64,000 nt of DNA, from the NCBI RefSeq assembly GCF_002998925.1, contig NZ_CP027228.1, positions 744,001 through 808,000 of the forward strand, read 5' to 3'. Positions 1 through 9,093 of the stretch are shown here, one piece after another (position 1 is the stretch's first letter; each line of letters begins with the position of its first letter). The position numbers were made by a program, and so were the translations under genes. Source of the stretch: Mogibacterium diversum. GTDB taxonomy: Bacteria > Bacillota > Clostridia > Peptostreptococcales > Anaerovoracaceae. The notes under the pieces are model-generated. The model was not told the origin of the DNA. It ran no database searches and was given only the letters and a program-made list of their open reading frames with translations.

Positions 1-1
1 C

Positions 2-598
2 TTTAAACATGCCTTTAAGGTTGTTCAAGAATCTCCTACTGTAGAGAAAATCAGCTATTTATATGGTGCGATGTGTCACTATATACTAGATTCTCTATGT
101 CACCCTATTATTAATAATTACGTAAAAACAACTGGTATGTCACACAGCTTGGTCGAAAGAGAGTTTGATCACTATGTGCTAGAACAGCACGACCTTACGC
201 CATTTACTATTGAGCTAAAGCTCGTTGCGCCAGTGAGGAAAAATCTCGGTTCAATAATGGCACCTTTTTATGAATCCCCTACCGCTAGCCAGATGCAGCT
301 AGCAACTAGAGATATGAGGCGTTCAATTCTAATACTCGGAACAAAGAATGACTTCCTTCGCAGAAGACTTCTCTCAATCCTCGCTTCTAACAGAGTAACA
401 ATGAAACAATGCGACATGGTAGCATCTAACGAATATGATCCTCGCTCAGCGGAGAGCAATTCTGAAATTTGGAAGAAGTACGAAATGGCCATAGACAAGG
501 CTGTTTCTGAAATCAAATACATAAGAAAAAGTCTGATTGATCATAATCAACCAGACCTTAGTCGCTATGAACTAGATTATCTAGGCAAGAAACACTAG
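2..598 (+). CDS. Zinc-dependent phospholipase C-like protein, 5' end outside the window
   Basis: The frame is open from base 2, so the N-terminus lies outside the window. The visible part reads ...SYLYGAMCHYILDSLCHP..., which matches the G-x-x-x-HY-x-LDS-x-CHP pattern of the bacterial zinc-dependent phospholipase C family (histidines and aspartate as metal ligands). The C-terminal half is charged and helical, with no membrane segment. In this family the substrate in anaerobic Firmicutes is usually unknown, so a hydrolase role is inferred from the metal-binding motif only. It converges on the next gene with a 4-base gap and no obvious terminator between them. Confidence 0.7.
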   Translation, partial: FKHAFKVVQESPTVEKISYLYGAMCHYILDSLCHPIINNYVKTTGMSHSLVEREFDHYVLEQHDLTPFTIELKLVAPVRKNLGSIMAPFYESPTASQMQLATRDMRRSILILGTKNDFLRRRLLSILASNRVTMKQCDMVASNEYDPRSAESNSEIWKKYEMAIDKAVSEIKYIRKSLIDHNQPDLSRYELDYLGKKH

Positions 599-602
599 AA
601 CT

Positions 603-1049
603 CTATAAAAACATCGATGCTCCGTACGTTACCCATGTAACTATGAATGCTGCGACGACTACACCTAGGGCAATTGCAGGGAACGCTCTTTTGAGCTGCA
701 TATCCATCATCGCAGCCACTAGAGCACCTGTCCATGCTCCAGTTCCAGGAAGTGGAATCGCTACAAGAATCATAAGTCCCCAGAACTCATACCTTAGGAC
801 AACGTCCTTGTTCTTATCAGCTTTTCGCTCCATCCTAAGGACTATACTGTTAAGCTTATCAGACTTCTTGCGCATCAACGCAAATACGTCCCTTGTAAAA
901 ACGACGAGAAACGGAACAGGTAGCAGATTGCCGAGCACCGCAATTAATGCCGCTTGCCAGATTGGTAGTCCTGCAATTCCAGCACCATACGGTATTGCAC
1001 CACGTAGCTCTATAATAGGCACCATAGCCATAAGAAACGTTTTTAGCAT
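603..1049 (-). CDS. Small multidrug export family membrane protein
   Basis: A 148-residue hydrophobic protein with four or five predicted membrane segments. Near its N-terminus it has the motif PIIELRGAIPYG, typical of the Sm_multidrug_ex family (pfam06695). A second conserved stretch, PLPGTGAWTG, lies near residues 99-108. The family name comes from weak early evidence for drug export and the real substrate is not established. The ATG start follows GGAAGGG at a suitable distance. A plausible promoter lies just upstream. It converges on the phospholipase-like gene. Confidence 0.75.
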   Translation of the reverse strand: MLKTFLMAMVPIIELRGAIPYGAGIAGLPIWQAALIAVLGNLLPVPFLVVFTRDVFALMRKKSDKLNSIVLRMERKADKNKDVVLRYEFWGLMILVAIPLPGTGAWTGALVAAMMDMQLKRAFPAIALGVVVAAFIVTWVTYGASMFL

Positions 1050-1071
1050 CTACCCTTCCTTTCTCACAGTT

Positions 1072-1101
1072 ACTATATAGCTGAAAAATAATACCTGTAA
1101 A
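1072..1101 (-). promoter_or_regulatory. Promoter of the small export protein gene
   Basis: On the minus strand TTTACA is followed after 18 bases by TATAGT, placing transcription start shortly before the GGAAGGG ribosome binding site. Confidence 0.4.
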
Positions 1102-1206
1102 TTTATACTCTCTAGATTTGATTGATATTTATATATTATATTTAACCCATTTATTGTAGCATACGCCGATATCTCTATCAATTCATAATACCCTCACACA
1201 GATTGA

Positions 1207-1235
1207 TTGTACTTAAATACCTTTTGTGCTACCAT
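1207..1235 (+). promoter_or_regulatory. Promoter of the M18 aminopeptidase gene
   Basis: TTGTAC is followed after 17 bases by TACCAT. An upstream TG dinucleotide makes an extended -10. The start codon is 23 bases downstream, so the leader is very short. Confidence 0.4.
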
Positions 1236-1258
1236 TTACATACTATAGGAGGTACATT

Positions 1259-2638
1259 ATGAAAGATAAAAACGCATGGAATAACTACTCTCCAGAGGAG
1301 CTTAAAGCTCTCGAGAATTTAAACAAGGGATACATAGATTTCATTTCAGAAGGGAAGACTGAACGCGAGTGCACAGAGCTTCTAGTCAAGATGGCAGAGG
1401 CTCATGGATATCGTGACCTAAATGAGGTGATTAAAAATAATGAAACTTTGAGCATAGGTAGCAAGGTCTACGCAGTTAACATGAATAAGTGTCTTATTAC
1501 ATTTAACATAGGCGAAGACATCGTTAATCGCGGTATGAACATCCTCGGGGCGCACATCGACTCACCTAGAATTGATTTAAAGCAGAATCCACTATACGAG
1601 ACTGATGAATTTGCCTATCTAGATACACAGTACTATGGTGGCATCAAGAAGTACCAGTGGGTTACTATGCCCCTTGCACTTCACGGCGTAATTGCCAAAA
1701 AGGACGGAACCGTTGTTAATGTAAATATAGGCGAGGATCCATCAGACCCAGTTTTCTTCATCAGCGACCTATTAATTCACCTGGCTCAGGACCAGATGCA
1801 GCTTACCGCAGCCAAGCTGATCGATGGTGAAAACATGGATATCGTATTCGGCACGCAGCCACTTGACAGCGAGAGTGAATCCGCAGTGAAGGCTAACGTA
1901 TTAAAGCTACTCAAGGATAAATACGGTATCGAAGAAGACGACTTCTGGTCGGCTGAGATTGAGGCTGTGCCAGCTGGAAGAGCCAGAGAAGCAGGTTTAG
2001 ACAGGAGCCTAATTCTCGGTTATGGGCACGACGATAGATCTTGTGCGTACACTTCTGCTGTTGCTCTCTTCGAAGTTGAAAATCCAAAGACCACTACTTG
2101 TGGACTCTTTGTAGACAAAGAGGAAATCGGTAGCTACGGTGCTACAGGTATGCAGTCTCACTTCTTCGAGGATATAGTTAGAGAACTACTAGATAGACTA
2201 GGAATTTACACAGAGCTAAATGCAGCTCGCGTTCTGAGAAATTCTCGCATGCTCTCATCCGATGTAAGTGCAACTTACGACCCTATGTACGCAGACAAGT
2301 TCAGCAAGAGAAACGCTGCTCTCTTCGGTAGAGGAATCGTGTTCAACAAGTACACAGGAAGCAGAGGAAAAGGTGGTTCTAACGACGCTAATGCCGAATA
2401 TCTCGGCAAGCTCAGAGCGATCATGCATAAGCACAATGTAATGTTCCAGTCAGCTGAGCTCGGCAAAGTAGATGTCGGTGGCGGTGGTACTATTGCGTAT
2501 ATCTTGGCACTTTACGGCATGGAAGTTGTAGATAGCGGAATCGCAGTACTCAACATGCATGCTCCATACGAAGCGGTTAGCAAGTCTGACGTATACGAAG
2601 CATACAAGGGATATAAGGCGTTTATTATAGAGGCGTAG
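1259..2638 (+). CDS. M18 family aminopeptidase
   Basis: A 459-residue cytoplasmic zinc aminopeptidase of the M18 family (aspartyl aminopeptidase group), which removes N-terminal residues, typically acidic ones, from peptides. Visible metal and catalytic motifs are GAHIDSPRIDL, GYGHDDRSCAYTS, DKEEIGSYGATG and GKGGSNDANAEY, in the family order. The length matches bacterial M18 enzymes. The open frame extends 11 codons further upstream, but TAGGAGG lies 5 bases before the ATG at 1259, which fixes this start. It appears monocistronic, with a short leader and a strong terminator behind it. The exact residue preference cannot be read from the sequence. Confidence 0.9.
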   Translation: MKDKNAWNNYSPEELKALENLNKGYIDFISEGKTERECTELLVKMAEAHGYRDLNEVIKNNETLSIGSKVYAVNMNKCLITFNIGEDIVNRGMNILGAHIDSPRIDLKQNPLYETDEFAYLDTQYYGGIKKYQWVTMPLALHGVIAKKDGTVVNVNIGEDPSDPVFFISDLLIHLAQDQMQLTAAKLIDGENMDIVFGTQPLDSESESAVKANVLKLLKDKYGIEEDDFWSAEIEAVPAGRAREAGLDRSLILGYGHDDRSCAYTSAVALFEVENPKTTTCGLFVDKEEIGSYGATGMQSHFFEDIVRELLDRLGIYTELNAARVLRNSRMLSSDVSATYDPMYADKFSKRNAALFGRGIVFNKYTGSRGKGGSNDANAEYLGKLRAIMHKHNVMFQSAELGKVDVGGGGTIAYILALYGMEVVDSGIAVLNMHAPYEAVSKSDVYEAYKGYKAFIIEA

Positions 2639-2733
2639 TCTCAAAAACGCTGATCTATCTATCAGAACTGCGAATTGTAGAGATAAATTTCAACTGCATA
2701 CATGTCATACCTACTATAATGGTAATTACGAAT

Positions 2734-2764
2734 AATACCCCGTCTCCATAGGAGACGGGGTATT
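2734..2764. terminator. Bidirectional terminator between M18 peptidase and hydrogenase genes
   Basis: A perfect 14-bp stem (AATACCCCGTCTCC and its complement) with a 3-base loop lies between two convergent genes, with A/T-rich flanks on both sides. Confidence 0.9.
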
Positions 2765-2781
2765 GTAATCTTAATCAATAA

Positions 2782-4536
2782 TTAGTCAGCCTGCTTATTC
2801 ACACCTCTATTTACATATGAAGTATGTAGTAAATGATGTGCCTTCTCGCCTCCTGGAACTCCGAGATAATCATCGTACATCTTGATAATTACTGGATTCT
2901 CATGAGCCTTACGAATTGGAGCATTCTTATCCAAGGTATATAGCCCTTTTGCTCGTTCAGCTCTGACATCGATAAAGTTTCTAACCTGGGAGTCTACATG
3001 TGGCTGGCCACCACCATTTACACAGCCACCAGGACATCCCATGATTTCTATGAAGGTATAGTCAGCTTCTCCTGCCTTTACCTTATCCATAATTATCCTG
3101 GCGTTTGCCAGCCCGCTGGCAACAGCAACCTTAACCTTCTTGCCCTGCAGGTCGTATTCAGCCTCTTTTACGCCCTTTACGCCACGAACATCTACGAAAT
3201 CAAGATCAATAAGCTCTTCACCTGTAAGCTTTTCGACAGCCGTTCTGAGCGCTGCCTCCATTACACCACCAGTAGCACCAAATATTACTCCAGCTCCGGT
3301 GTATTCACCAAGCGGATTATCATAAGGCTCATCTTCAAGCTTCATAAACTCGATACCAGCCATCTTTATCATCCTCGCAAGCTCACGAGTTGTAAGCGAG
3401 TAATCAACATCCTGATATCCATCAGTACCCTGATCATCTCTTCCAAGCTCATGTTTCTTAGCTGTACATGGCATTACGCTTACAGACACGATTTTGTCCA
3501 CCGGGATACCCATAACATCTGCATAGTATGACTTTGTCACAGCACCGAACATCTGCTGAGGCGACTTGCATGTCGATAGATTAGGAATTAATTCTGGATA
3601 GTAGTGCTCACAGAACTTAACCCATCCTGGCGAGCAAGAAGTAATCATAGGAAGGACTCCGCCCCCCTTAACTCTCTCGACAAGCTCATTTGCTTCCTCA
3701 ACGATAGTGAGGTCCGCCGAGAAATTCGTATCGAAAACTCTATCAAAGCCAAGCCTGTGCAGAGCTGCAGACAGTTTCCCTTCTACTTCCATACCTATCG
3801 GTTGATCAAAACACTCAGCTAGCGCAACTCTGGTTGAAGGAGCAGCCTGAACGACTACGAACTTATCTGGGTCTTCAATCGCTTCCTTAACCTGCGTGAT
3901 AGAATCCTTCTCATATAGAGCGCCTACTGGACAAGCAACGATGCACTGTCCACAATTTACGCAGCTCGTCTCAGCTAAAGGAATATTAAAAGTCGTCCCA
4001 ACGTAAGTGTCAAATCCTCTCTTGTTAGCACCGATTACTCCGATGCTCTGAAGATTATTACATGCTCCTATGCAGCGACGACATAGTATACACTTGCTAT
4101 TGTCGCGAACTATTGACTTCGAACTGTCTTCTATTACGGAATGATTCTTTGCACCCTTGTAGTACTCAGTATCATCTACCCCGTACCTTCTACATAGCTT
4201 TAGAAGCTCGCAGTTGCCACTTCTGAAGCAACCTAGGCAGTCCATGTTATGATCTGATAATAGAAGCTGTAAATTCTTTCTTCTATACTCAACTATCTTC
4301 GGTGTATTAGTACGTGCAACCATTCCGTCAAATACAGGGAATACACATGCTGCCGCAAGTGCACGAGCACCCTCTACTTCACATAGACACATTCTACATG
4401 CACCAATTTCATTTACATCCTTTAGATAACATAGCGTAGGGATATCAACTCCTGCGATGTGCGCTGCTTCGAGTAGCGTAGAACCTTCAGGAACATTAAC
4501 CTCTATGTTATCAATTGTTACTTTAACATCTGACAT
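2782..4536 (-). CDS. hydA: NADH-linked [FeFe]-hydrogenase catalytic subunit
   Basis: A 584-residue iron hydrogenase. N-terminal [2Fe-2S] cysteines lie at 36, 47, 50 and 64. A His-Cys3 segment (HNMDCLGCFRSGNC, about 96-109) follows, then two [4Fe-4S] motifs at about 149-159 and 192-202. The H-cluster signatures are TSCSPGW (299-305), MPCTAKK (355-361) and MGCPGGC (499-505). This is the architecture of the trimeric, possibly electron-bifurcating clostridial enzymes (group A). It is the last gene of an operon after NuoE- and NuoF-like subunits, 13 bases downstream of the latter, with GGAGG before the ATG. It produces or consumes H2 using ferredoxin and NAD(H). Whether it bifurcates cannot be decided here. 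Confidence 0.95.
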   Translation of the reverse strand: MSDVKVTIDNIEVNVPEGSTLLEAAHIAGVDIPTLCYLKDVNEIGACRMCLCEVEGARALAAACVFPVFDGMVARTNTPKIVEYRRKNLQLLLSDHNMDCLGCFRSGNCELLKLCRRYGVDDTEYYKGAKNHSVIEDSSKSIVRDNSKCILCRRCIGACNNLQSIGVIGANKRGFDTYVGTTFNIPLAETSCVNCGQCIVACPVGALYEKDSITQVKEAIEDPDKFVVVQAAPSTRVALAECFDQPIGMEVEGKLSAALHRLGFDRVFDTNFSADLTIVEEANELVERVKGGGVLPMITSCSPGWVKFCEHYYPELIPNLSTCKSPQQMFGAVTKSYYADVMGIPVDKIVSVSVMPCTAKKHELGRDDQGTDGYQDVDYSLTTRELARMIKMAGIEFMKLEDEPYDNPLGEYTGAGVIFGATGGVMEAALRTAVEKLTGEELIDLDFVDVRGVKGVKEAEYDLQGKKVKVAVASGLANARIIMDKVKAGEADYTFIEIMGCPGGCVNGGGQPHVDSQVRNFIDVRAERAKGLYTLDKNAPIRKAHENPVIIKMYDDYLGVPGGEKAHHLLHTSYVNRGVNKQAD

Positions 4537-4549
4537 CTCGTTTCCTCCA

Positions 4550-6451
4550 CTACTTTCTGATTATTGCGCCGAATCTACAGTTATCCATACATGCTCCGCA
4601 CTTGATACACTTAGCAGTATCAATTACGTGAGGTGTCTTAACTGCACCAGAGATAGCATCAACTGGGCAGTTTCTAGCGCAGAGAGTACATCCCTTACAT
4701 TTCTCTTCGATTATGCTGTACTTGAGTAGCTTCTTGCAGACACCCGCAGGACATGTCTTATCCTTTATGTGGGCAACGTACTCATCTCTAAAGAATCTCA
4801 TTGTCGAAAGAACTGGGTTTGGTGCTGTCTGGCCAAGTCCACATAGCGAGTTGGTCTGAATAAAGTTAGCCAATTCCTCGAGCTTTTCAAGGTCTTCCAT
4901 CTCACCTTTTCCCTCGGAGATTCTCGTTAGTATTTCGAGCATTCTCTTAGTACCAACTCTGCAAGGTGTACACTTGCCACATGACTCACTAACCGTAAAT
5001 TCTAGGAAGAACTTTGCGATGTCTACCATGCAGCTATCTTCATCCATTACGATAAGACCGCCAGAGCCCATCATACATCCGATGCTCTTTAGGTTCTCGA
5101 AGTCGATAGGGATATCATAGTATGTGCTAGGTATGCATCCGCCAGATGGACCGCCTGTCTGAGCAGCTTTAAATTTCTTACCGTTTGGAACTCCGCCACC
5201 GATATTTTCAACTACATCACGCAGAGTTGTGCCCATTGGGACCTCTACAAGCCCTGTATTATTAATCTTACCACCTAACGCGAATACCTTAGTCCCTGGG
5301 GATAGCTCCGTTCCGAGAGAACTGAACCACTCTGGTCCCTTATTAAATATCACTGGTATGTTAGCATAGGTTTCAACGTTATTAAGGATTGTTGGACATC
5401 CGAACAATCCCTTTACAGCAGGGAACGGTGGACGAGGGTGTGGTTCACCTCTATTTCCTTCGATAGAAGTTAGAAGAGCAGTTTCCTCTCCACAGACGAA
5501 TGCTCCCGCACCGAGCCTTAAGTCGATATCAAAGTTAAATCCCGTACCAAATATGTCCTTGCCAATCAGGCCATATTCCCTAGCCTGCTTAAGCGCAATC
5601 TCTAGCCTATTAACGGCAATTGGATACTCCGCACGAACATAGATGTATCCCTGATCTGCACCAATTGCATATCCTGCAATGGCCATAGCTTCGAAAACTG
5701 AATGTGGATCCCCCTCTAATATTGAACGATCCATGAATGCACCAGGGTCTCCCTCGTCAGCATTACAACATACGTATTTCTGGACTTCTCCTCTATTGCC
5801 AGATGCGAACTTCCATTTCTTTCCTGTTGGGAATCCTGCACCACCACGGCCTCTAATGCCACTGTCGAGTACAGTCTGGATAACCTCATCTGGGGTCATC
5901 TCCGTTAAGCATCTGCCCAGTGCCTCATATCCACCTGTAGCGATGTATTCATCGATATTCTCTGGATCAATAACTCCACAGTTTCTAAGTGCAATTCTCT
6001 CCTGCTTAGTATAGAAGTCGGACTCTGTCATTGTCTTTGCAGGACTTCCATCAGTAGTCTCCTCTTTGAGCATGTATTTGTCAGTCGGAACACCACCAAC
6101 GATATGCTCGTTGACAATTGCCTCTACCTTCTCAGGATCAACTTCTTCATAGTAAACAGAGCCAGGATGAACTACAACTACAGGACCTTTAGCACATAGA
6201 CCAAGACATCCTGTCTGGATGATTTTCACATCATCTTGAAGTCCATGCTCTTTGAGGTGAGTCTCGAAAGCTTTAACTACATCTAAGCTGTGATTAGATG
6301 TACATCCTGTCCCTCCGCACACAAGTATATAATTCTTATGAACCTGTGCCCCCTCAGCCTCAGCATGGATAGCTGCTTCACCACCTAGCCTGAGGTTTAC
6401 TTGGCACATCATCTTATTCTTGATGGCTCTAAGTTCATTAAGCGATTTCAT
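4550..6451 (-). CDS. NuoF-like flavoprotein subunit of the [FeFe]-hydrogenase
   Basis: A 633-residue homologue of HydB/HndC. An N-terminal thioredoxin-like [2Fe-2S] domain carries CGGTGC and GCLGLC. The FMN/NADH-binding NuoF core has GRGGAGFPTGKKW and GEETALL. The SLBB domain and SESCGKCTPCRVGTKR for a [4Fe-4S] cluster follow, and a C-terminal two-cluster ferredoxin domain (CKGCTLCARNCP, CIKCGACMDNC) ends the protein. It carries electrons between NAD(H) and the hydrogenase. The frame opens four codons earlier, but the ATG at 6451 has GGAGG 5 bases upstream. It is 13 bases upstream of hydA and clearly in the same operon. Confidence 0.93.
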   Translation of the reverse strand: MKSLNELRAIKNKMMCQVNLRLGGEAAIHAEAEGAQVHKNYILVCGGTGCTSNHSLDVVKAFETHLKEHGLQDDVKIIQTGCLGLCAKGPVVVVHPGSVYYEEVDPEKVEAIVNEHIVGGVPTDKYMLKEETTDGSPAKTMTESDFYTKQERIALRNCGVIDPENIDEYIATGGYEALGRCLTEMTPDEVIQTVLDSGIRGRGGAGFPTGKKWKFASGNRGEVQKYVCCNADEGDPGAFMDRSILEGDPHSVFEAMAIAGYAIGADQGYIYVRAEYPIAVNRLEIALKQAREYGLIGKDIFGTGFNFDIDLRLGAGAFVCGEETALLTSIEGNRGEPHPRPPFPAVKGLFGCPTILNNVETYANIPVIFNKGPEWFSSLGTELSPGTKVFALGGKINNTGLVEVPMGTTLRDVVENIGGGVPNGKKFKAAQTGGPSGGCIPSTYYDIPIDFENLKSIGCMMGSGGLIVMDEDSCMVDIAKFFLEFTVSESCGKCTPCRVGTKRMLEILTRISEGKGEMEDLEKLEELANFIQTNSLCGLGQTAPNPVLSTMRFFRDEYVAHIKDKTCPAGVCKKLLKYSIIEEKCKGCTLCARNCPVDAISGAVKTPHVIDTAKCIKCGACMDNCRFGAIIRK

Positions 6452-6505
6452 AATAACCTCCATAGTCTACACAACGCTGCTAAGCGTATCATTTACAACC
6501 GAAAA

Positions 6506-6994
6506 CTACATGTATTTAGCAAGAACCTCTGGGATCTTATCCGCAGTCATTTTGCCATACACGTCTCCGCCAACGATAACTACTGGAGCAAGTCCACAAG
6601 CCCCAACGCAGCGGCATGAATCTAAGGAGAACTTTCCATCCGGTGTGCATTCTCCATCACCAATCTTGAGTTCCTCAACACACTTATCAAATATATCTCC
6701 TGCACCCTTAACGTAGCATGCAGTACCTAGACAGACTGAAACTTCATGTTCACCCTTAGGTGACATTGAGAACTGAGCATAGAATGTAGCTACACCATAT
6801 ACCTTCTCCATAGGAAAACCCGTTTCATCGGAAATGATTTTCTGAACCTGATATGGGAGATACCCATATATCTCCTGTGCATGCTGCATGATTGGCATCA
6901 AGCAACCCTTCTCACCTTTAAGCTCGTCAATAACCTTTAGTAATTGCTGCTCTTGCTCAGGTGTGCCCTTGAATGGGACATTTGAAACCTTCAT
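6506..6994 (-). CDS. NuoE-like [2Fe-2S] subunit of the [FeFe]-hydrogenase
   Basis: A 162-residue thioredoxin-fold ferredoxin of the NuoE/HydC/HndA type. Four cysteines sit in CLGTACYVKG and DSCRCVGACGLAP. The N-terminal helical part has the family stretch LPYQVQKIISDETG. It is the first gene of the hydrogenase operon. The open frame begins at an upstream TTG that lies next to the GGAGG ribosome binding site, so the ATG at 6994, eight bases after GGAGG, is the likely start. There are 54 bases between its stop and the next gene. Confidence 0.92.
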   Translation of the reverse strand: MKVSNVPFKGTPEQEQQLLKVIDELKGEKGCLMPIMQHAQEIYGYLPYQVQKIISDETGFPMEKVYGVATFYAQFSMSPKGEHEVSVCLGTACYVKGAGDIFDKCVEELKIGDGECTPDGKFSLDSCRCVGACGLAPVVIVGGDVYGKMTADKIPEVLAKYM

Positions 6995-7028
6995 ACCTAG
7001 AACCTCCTTCAACCAAATTAGTTAGTGG

Positions 7029-7058
7029 TATTTAACAAAATTAAATCATATGTTTAAT
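7029..7058. promoter_or_regulatory. Candidate operator of the hydrogenase operon
   Basis: Just downstream of the predicted -10 lies the palindrome ATTAAA-tcatatg-TTTAAT (7040-7058). It is flanked by ATTTAACAAAATTAAAT, which contains TTGTTAAAT on the other strand and resembles half of a clostridial Rex site (TTGTTAA-N4-TTAACAA). Only one half-site fits, so Rex control is a weak inference. Confidence 0.3.
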
Positions 7059-7060
7059 TT

Positions 7061-7089
7061 ATTATATATATTAAATAAATTTATTTCAA
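7061..7089 (-). promoter_or_regulatory. Promoter of the hydrogenase operon
   Basis: On the minus strand TTGAAA is followed after exactly 17 bases by TATAAT, about 65 bases upstream of the NuoE-like start codon. Confidence 0.65.
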
Positions 7090-7253
7090 TGATAGTTACG
7101 AATCTATCTATGTGATGAAACCATTCATTTCACTGTTACTTTCGCTGTAATTATCCGCAGCTTTTTTCGATAAATCCACTCGCAATTGATAATTGTGTAA
7201 CGTATAATATAAGCATAATTGTATCTGCACATGCGTTGACTAGGGAGGACATA

Positions 7254-7598
7254 ATGACACTACTTGAAATTAATTCTATTATAGAAGGAAAGATCCTAAC
7301 CAAGAATCCAGATCTAAATCTTGAGCTAGTTAATGCCTTTTCATCTGATGTAATAAGTCACATCGTAACATATGCTAGCGATAAGTCGATACTTATCACG
7401 GCAGTGTATAACCCTCAAATCCTTAAAACCGCTGAAATGAAAGGCGTTCAATGTGTCATTTTGATTGGCATTTACGAACCAGAGCCATCGCTTGTCACTC
7501 TTGCAAATTCATTGGGAATCACTTTGCTGCGTTCTACTTTTTCAATGTATGTTACTTGCGGGAAGCTTTATAGCAGCGGTTTGCAGGGCGCTTTTTAA
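7254..7598 (+). CDS. DRTGG-domain protein
   Basis: A 114-residue protein resembling the short stand-alone DRTGG-domain proteins that often neighbour [FeFe]-hydrogenase genes in Clostridia. Visible landmarks are the N-terminal LLEINSIIEGKIL, the central SSDVISHIVTYASDKSILITAV and the C-terminal GKLYSSG. No catalytic motif is evident and the role is unknown; nucleotide or metabolite sensing has been suggested for the domain. The ATG is preceded by GGGAGGAC; an upstream in-frame TTG is ignored because it lies before that site. It is divergent from the hydrogenase operon and 15 bases upstream of the S66 peptidase gene, so the two are probably co-transcribed. Confidence 0.65.
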   Translation: MTLLEINSIIEGKILTKNPDLNLELVNAFSSDVISHIVTYASDKSILITAVYNPQILKTAEMKGVQCVILIGIYEPEPSLVTLANSLGITLLRSTFSMYVTCGKLYSSGLQGAF

Positions 7599-7613
7599 TA
7601 TAAGGAGGACATT

Positions 7614-8633
7614 ATGATATATCCTAAATTTCCTGAAAAAGGTTCCTCTCTAGGCATCTGTGCCCCGAGCGCTGGAGTTGGTCACAAAATTAAATTGTTT
7701 GATAAATCATTAGCAGCCCTTAAATCATCGGGCTTTGATATTATAGAAACAGCTAGTGTTAGGAATGATAATATAAAATCTGCTGATGCTAAGACTCGTG
7801 GTGAAGAGTTTAACTTTCTCGTTCAAAATCCTGATGTAGAGATGATTGTTTCTGCAGCTGGTGGTGATTATAACATCGAAATATTACCTTACTTAGATAC
7901 AGAGACGTTGGCTAATTACCCCAAGTGGATTGCTGGTGCAAGCGACCCCACTAACATTATGTACTACGTAACTACTAAACTCGACATAGCTACGATGTAC
8001 GGTTTTAATGCAGGTAGCTTTGACTGGGATACACTTCACGAGTTCCAGAAGAATTCACTCAAACTTATGTACGGCAACACTATAAAACAATACTCATTCG
8101 ATAAGTACGACTCTAACACCGACTTTAGCGTTCAGGATGTGGTTCTTGATGGAGACGTAAATTGGCAGCTATCAATGCCAGGTACAGATGAGATAATAGA
8201 TAAATCGTCCGCTGCTGATTCACCAAGGCTAATAGCTGAGGGGCGACTTATAGGAGGATGCATAGATTGTATCGCAAAACTAATAGGAACTCCTTTCGAT
8301 GGCAGCAAGTCATTTGTAAAGAAATATCCTCATAAAATATGGTTCCTAGATAATTTTGCGATGACTTCATTTGACCTATACCTCACAATTATGCAGATGA
8401 AGTACTGCGGTTACTTTAAAGGCACCAAAGCGATAGTGTTTGGGAGAACTATGTTCGGAGACAAATCAGACGAGGAATATATAGCACAGCTACGTCAAGC
8501 TATTCCGGATATCCCATTCATCTGGAATGCAGATATCGGCCATGTAAAGCCATGCTTTACAGTGATAAATGGTGCGTACGGCAGAGTTACATGCGCACAG
8601 GGAAAAGGTTCGCTTGAGCAGGCGTTGGTGTAG
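7614..8633 (+). CDS. S66 family peptidase (LD-carboxypeptidase/MccF-like)
   Basis: A 339-residue serine peptidase of family S66, which includes murein LD-carboxypeptidase A and the microcin C7 immunity protein MccF. The nucleophile motif GASDPTN (serine near residue 117) is preceded by SAAGGDYNIEILPYLD, the usual strand-loop of the family. The catalytic histidine is probably in GHVKPCFTVING near the C-terminus. MccF-like proteins are longer than LdcA, and 339 residues fits the MccF branch. It cleaves an amide bond at a carboxyl-terminal residue of murein peptides or of toxic aminoacyl-nucleotides; which one cannot be told. GGAGG precedes the ATG. Confidence 0.85.
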   Translation: MIYPKFPEKGSSLGICAPSAGVGHKIKLFDKSLAALKSSGFDIIETASVRNDNIKSADAKTRGEEFNFLVQNPDVEMIVSAAGGDYNIEILPYLDTETLANYPKWIAGASDPTNIMYYVTTKLDIATMYGFNAGSFDWDTLHEFQKNSLKLMYGNTIKQYSFDKYDSNTDFSVQDVVLDGDVNWQLSMPGTDEIIDKSSAADSPRLIAEGRLIGGCIDCIAKLIGTPFDGSKSFVKKYPHKIWFLDNFAMTSFDLYLTIMQMKYCGYFKGTKAIVFGRTMFGDKSDEEYIAQLRQAIPDIPFIWNADIGHVKPCFTVINGAYGRVTCAQGKGSLEQALV

Positions 8634-8700
8634 ACAGTTAATCAACATAAATGTACAATAAATATTAATCATCTATTCATAAGATGTGTGGAGGGAATTA

Positions 8701-8973
8701 ATGAGTATTATAGTTTTGTTTTTCTTTTGTGGTATTTTATTTTTAACTGTTATCTGTTTAATAACATTCATCGTATTAGGAACGGCATCAATTTCATTAG
8801 GAAGTGCATTTTTAATATTACTAAGGGTATTTACATTGAAGGAAAAACCACGTTGGAGAAACCCTGATGATAGACCTAAAATCATTCTTCTAATTTGGTT
8901 AGCACTGCTTTTTATTGTCACTATTTCCGGTCTAACTGTATTCATTTATTACATGTATCAAATACTCACATAG
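8701..8973 (+). CDS. Small membrane protein of unknown function
   Basis: A 90-residue protein with hydrophobic segments at about residues 2-28, 30-44 and 61-85 and a short charged loop (LKEKPRWRNPDDRPK) between the last two. GGAGGG lies before the ATG. No family is recognised. It follows the S66 peptidase gene by 67 bases and ends before a strong terminator, so it may be the last gene of that transcript. The base composition is more A/T-rich than its neighbours. Confidence 0.55.
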   Translation: MSIIVLFFFCGILFLTVICLITFIVLGTASISLGSAFLILLRVFTLKEKPRWRNPDDRPKIILLIWLALLFIVTISGLTVFIYYMYQILT

Positions 8974-9025
8974 ACTTTCAATCAAGAATCCTATGTATAT
9001 AACAGAACTGTAAATTTATAAAACC

Positions 9026-9066
9026 AAGTAAAAGGTAGATGTTGACCACATCTACCTTATTTACTT
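9026..9066. terminator. Bidirectional terminator
   Basis: An 11-bp perfect stem AAGGTAGATGT/ACATCTACCTT with a 5-base loop is extended by AAGTAA/TTACTT outer pairing. It lies between convergent genes. Confidence 0.85.
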
Positions 9067-9093
9067 AAAACTAATAAACCCTAAAATCAATAT

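Noticed and set aside
643..1080. 145-codon plus-strand open frame
   Set aside because: It mirrors the small export protein gene on the other strand and has no family features.
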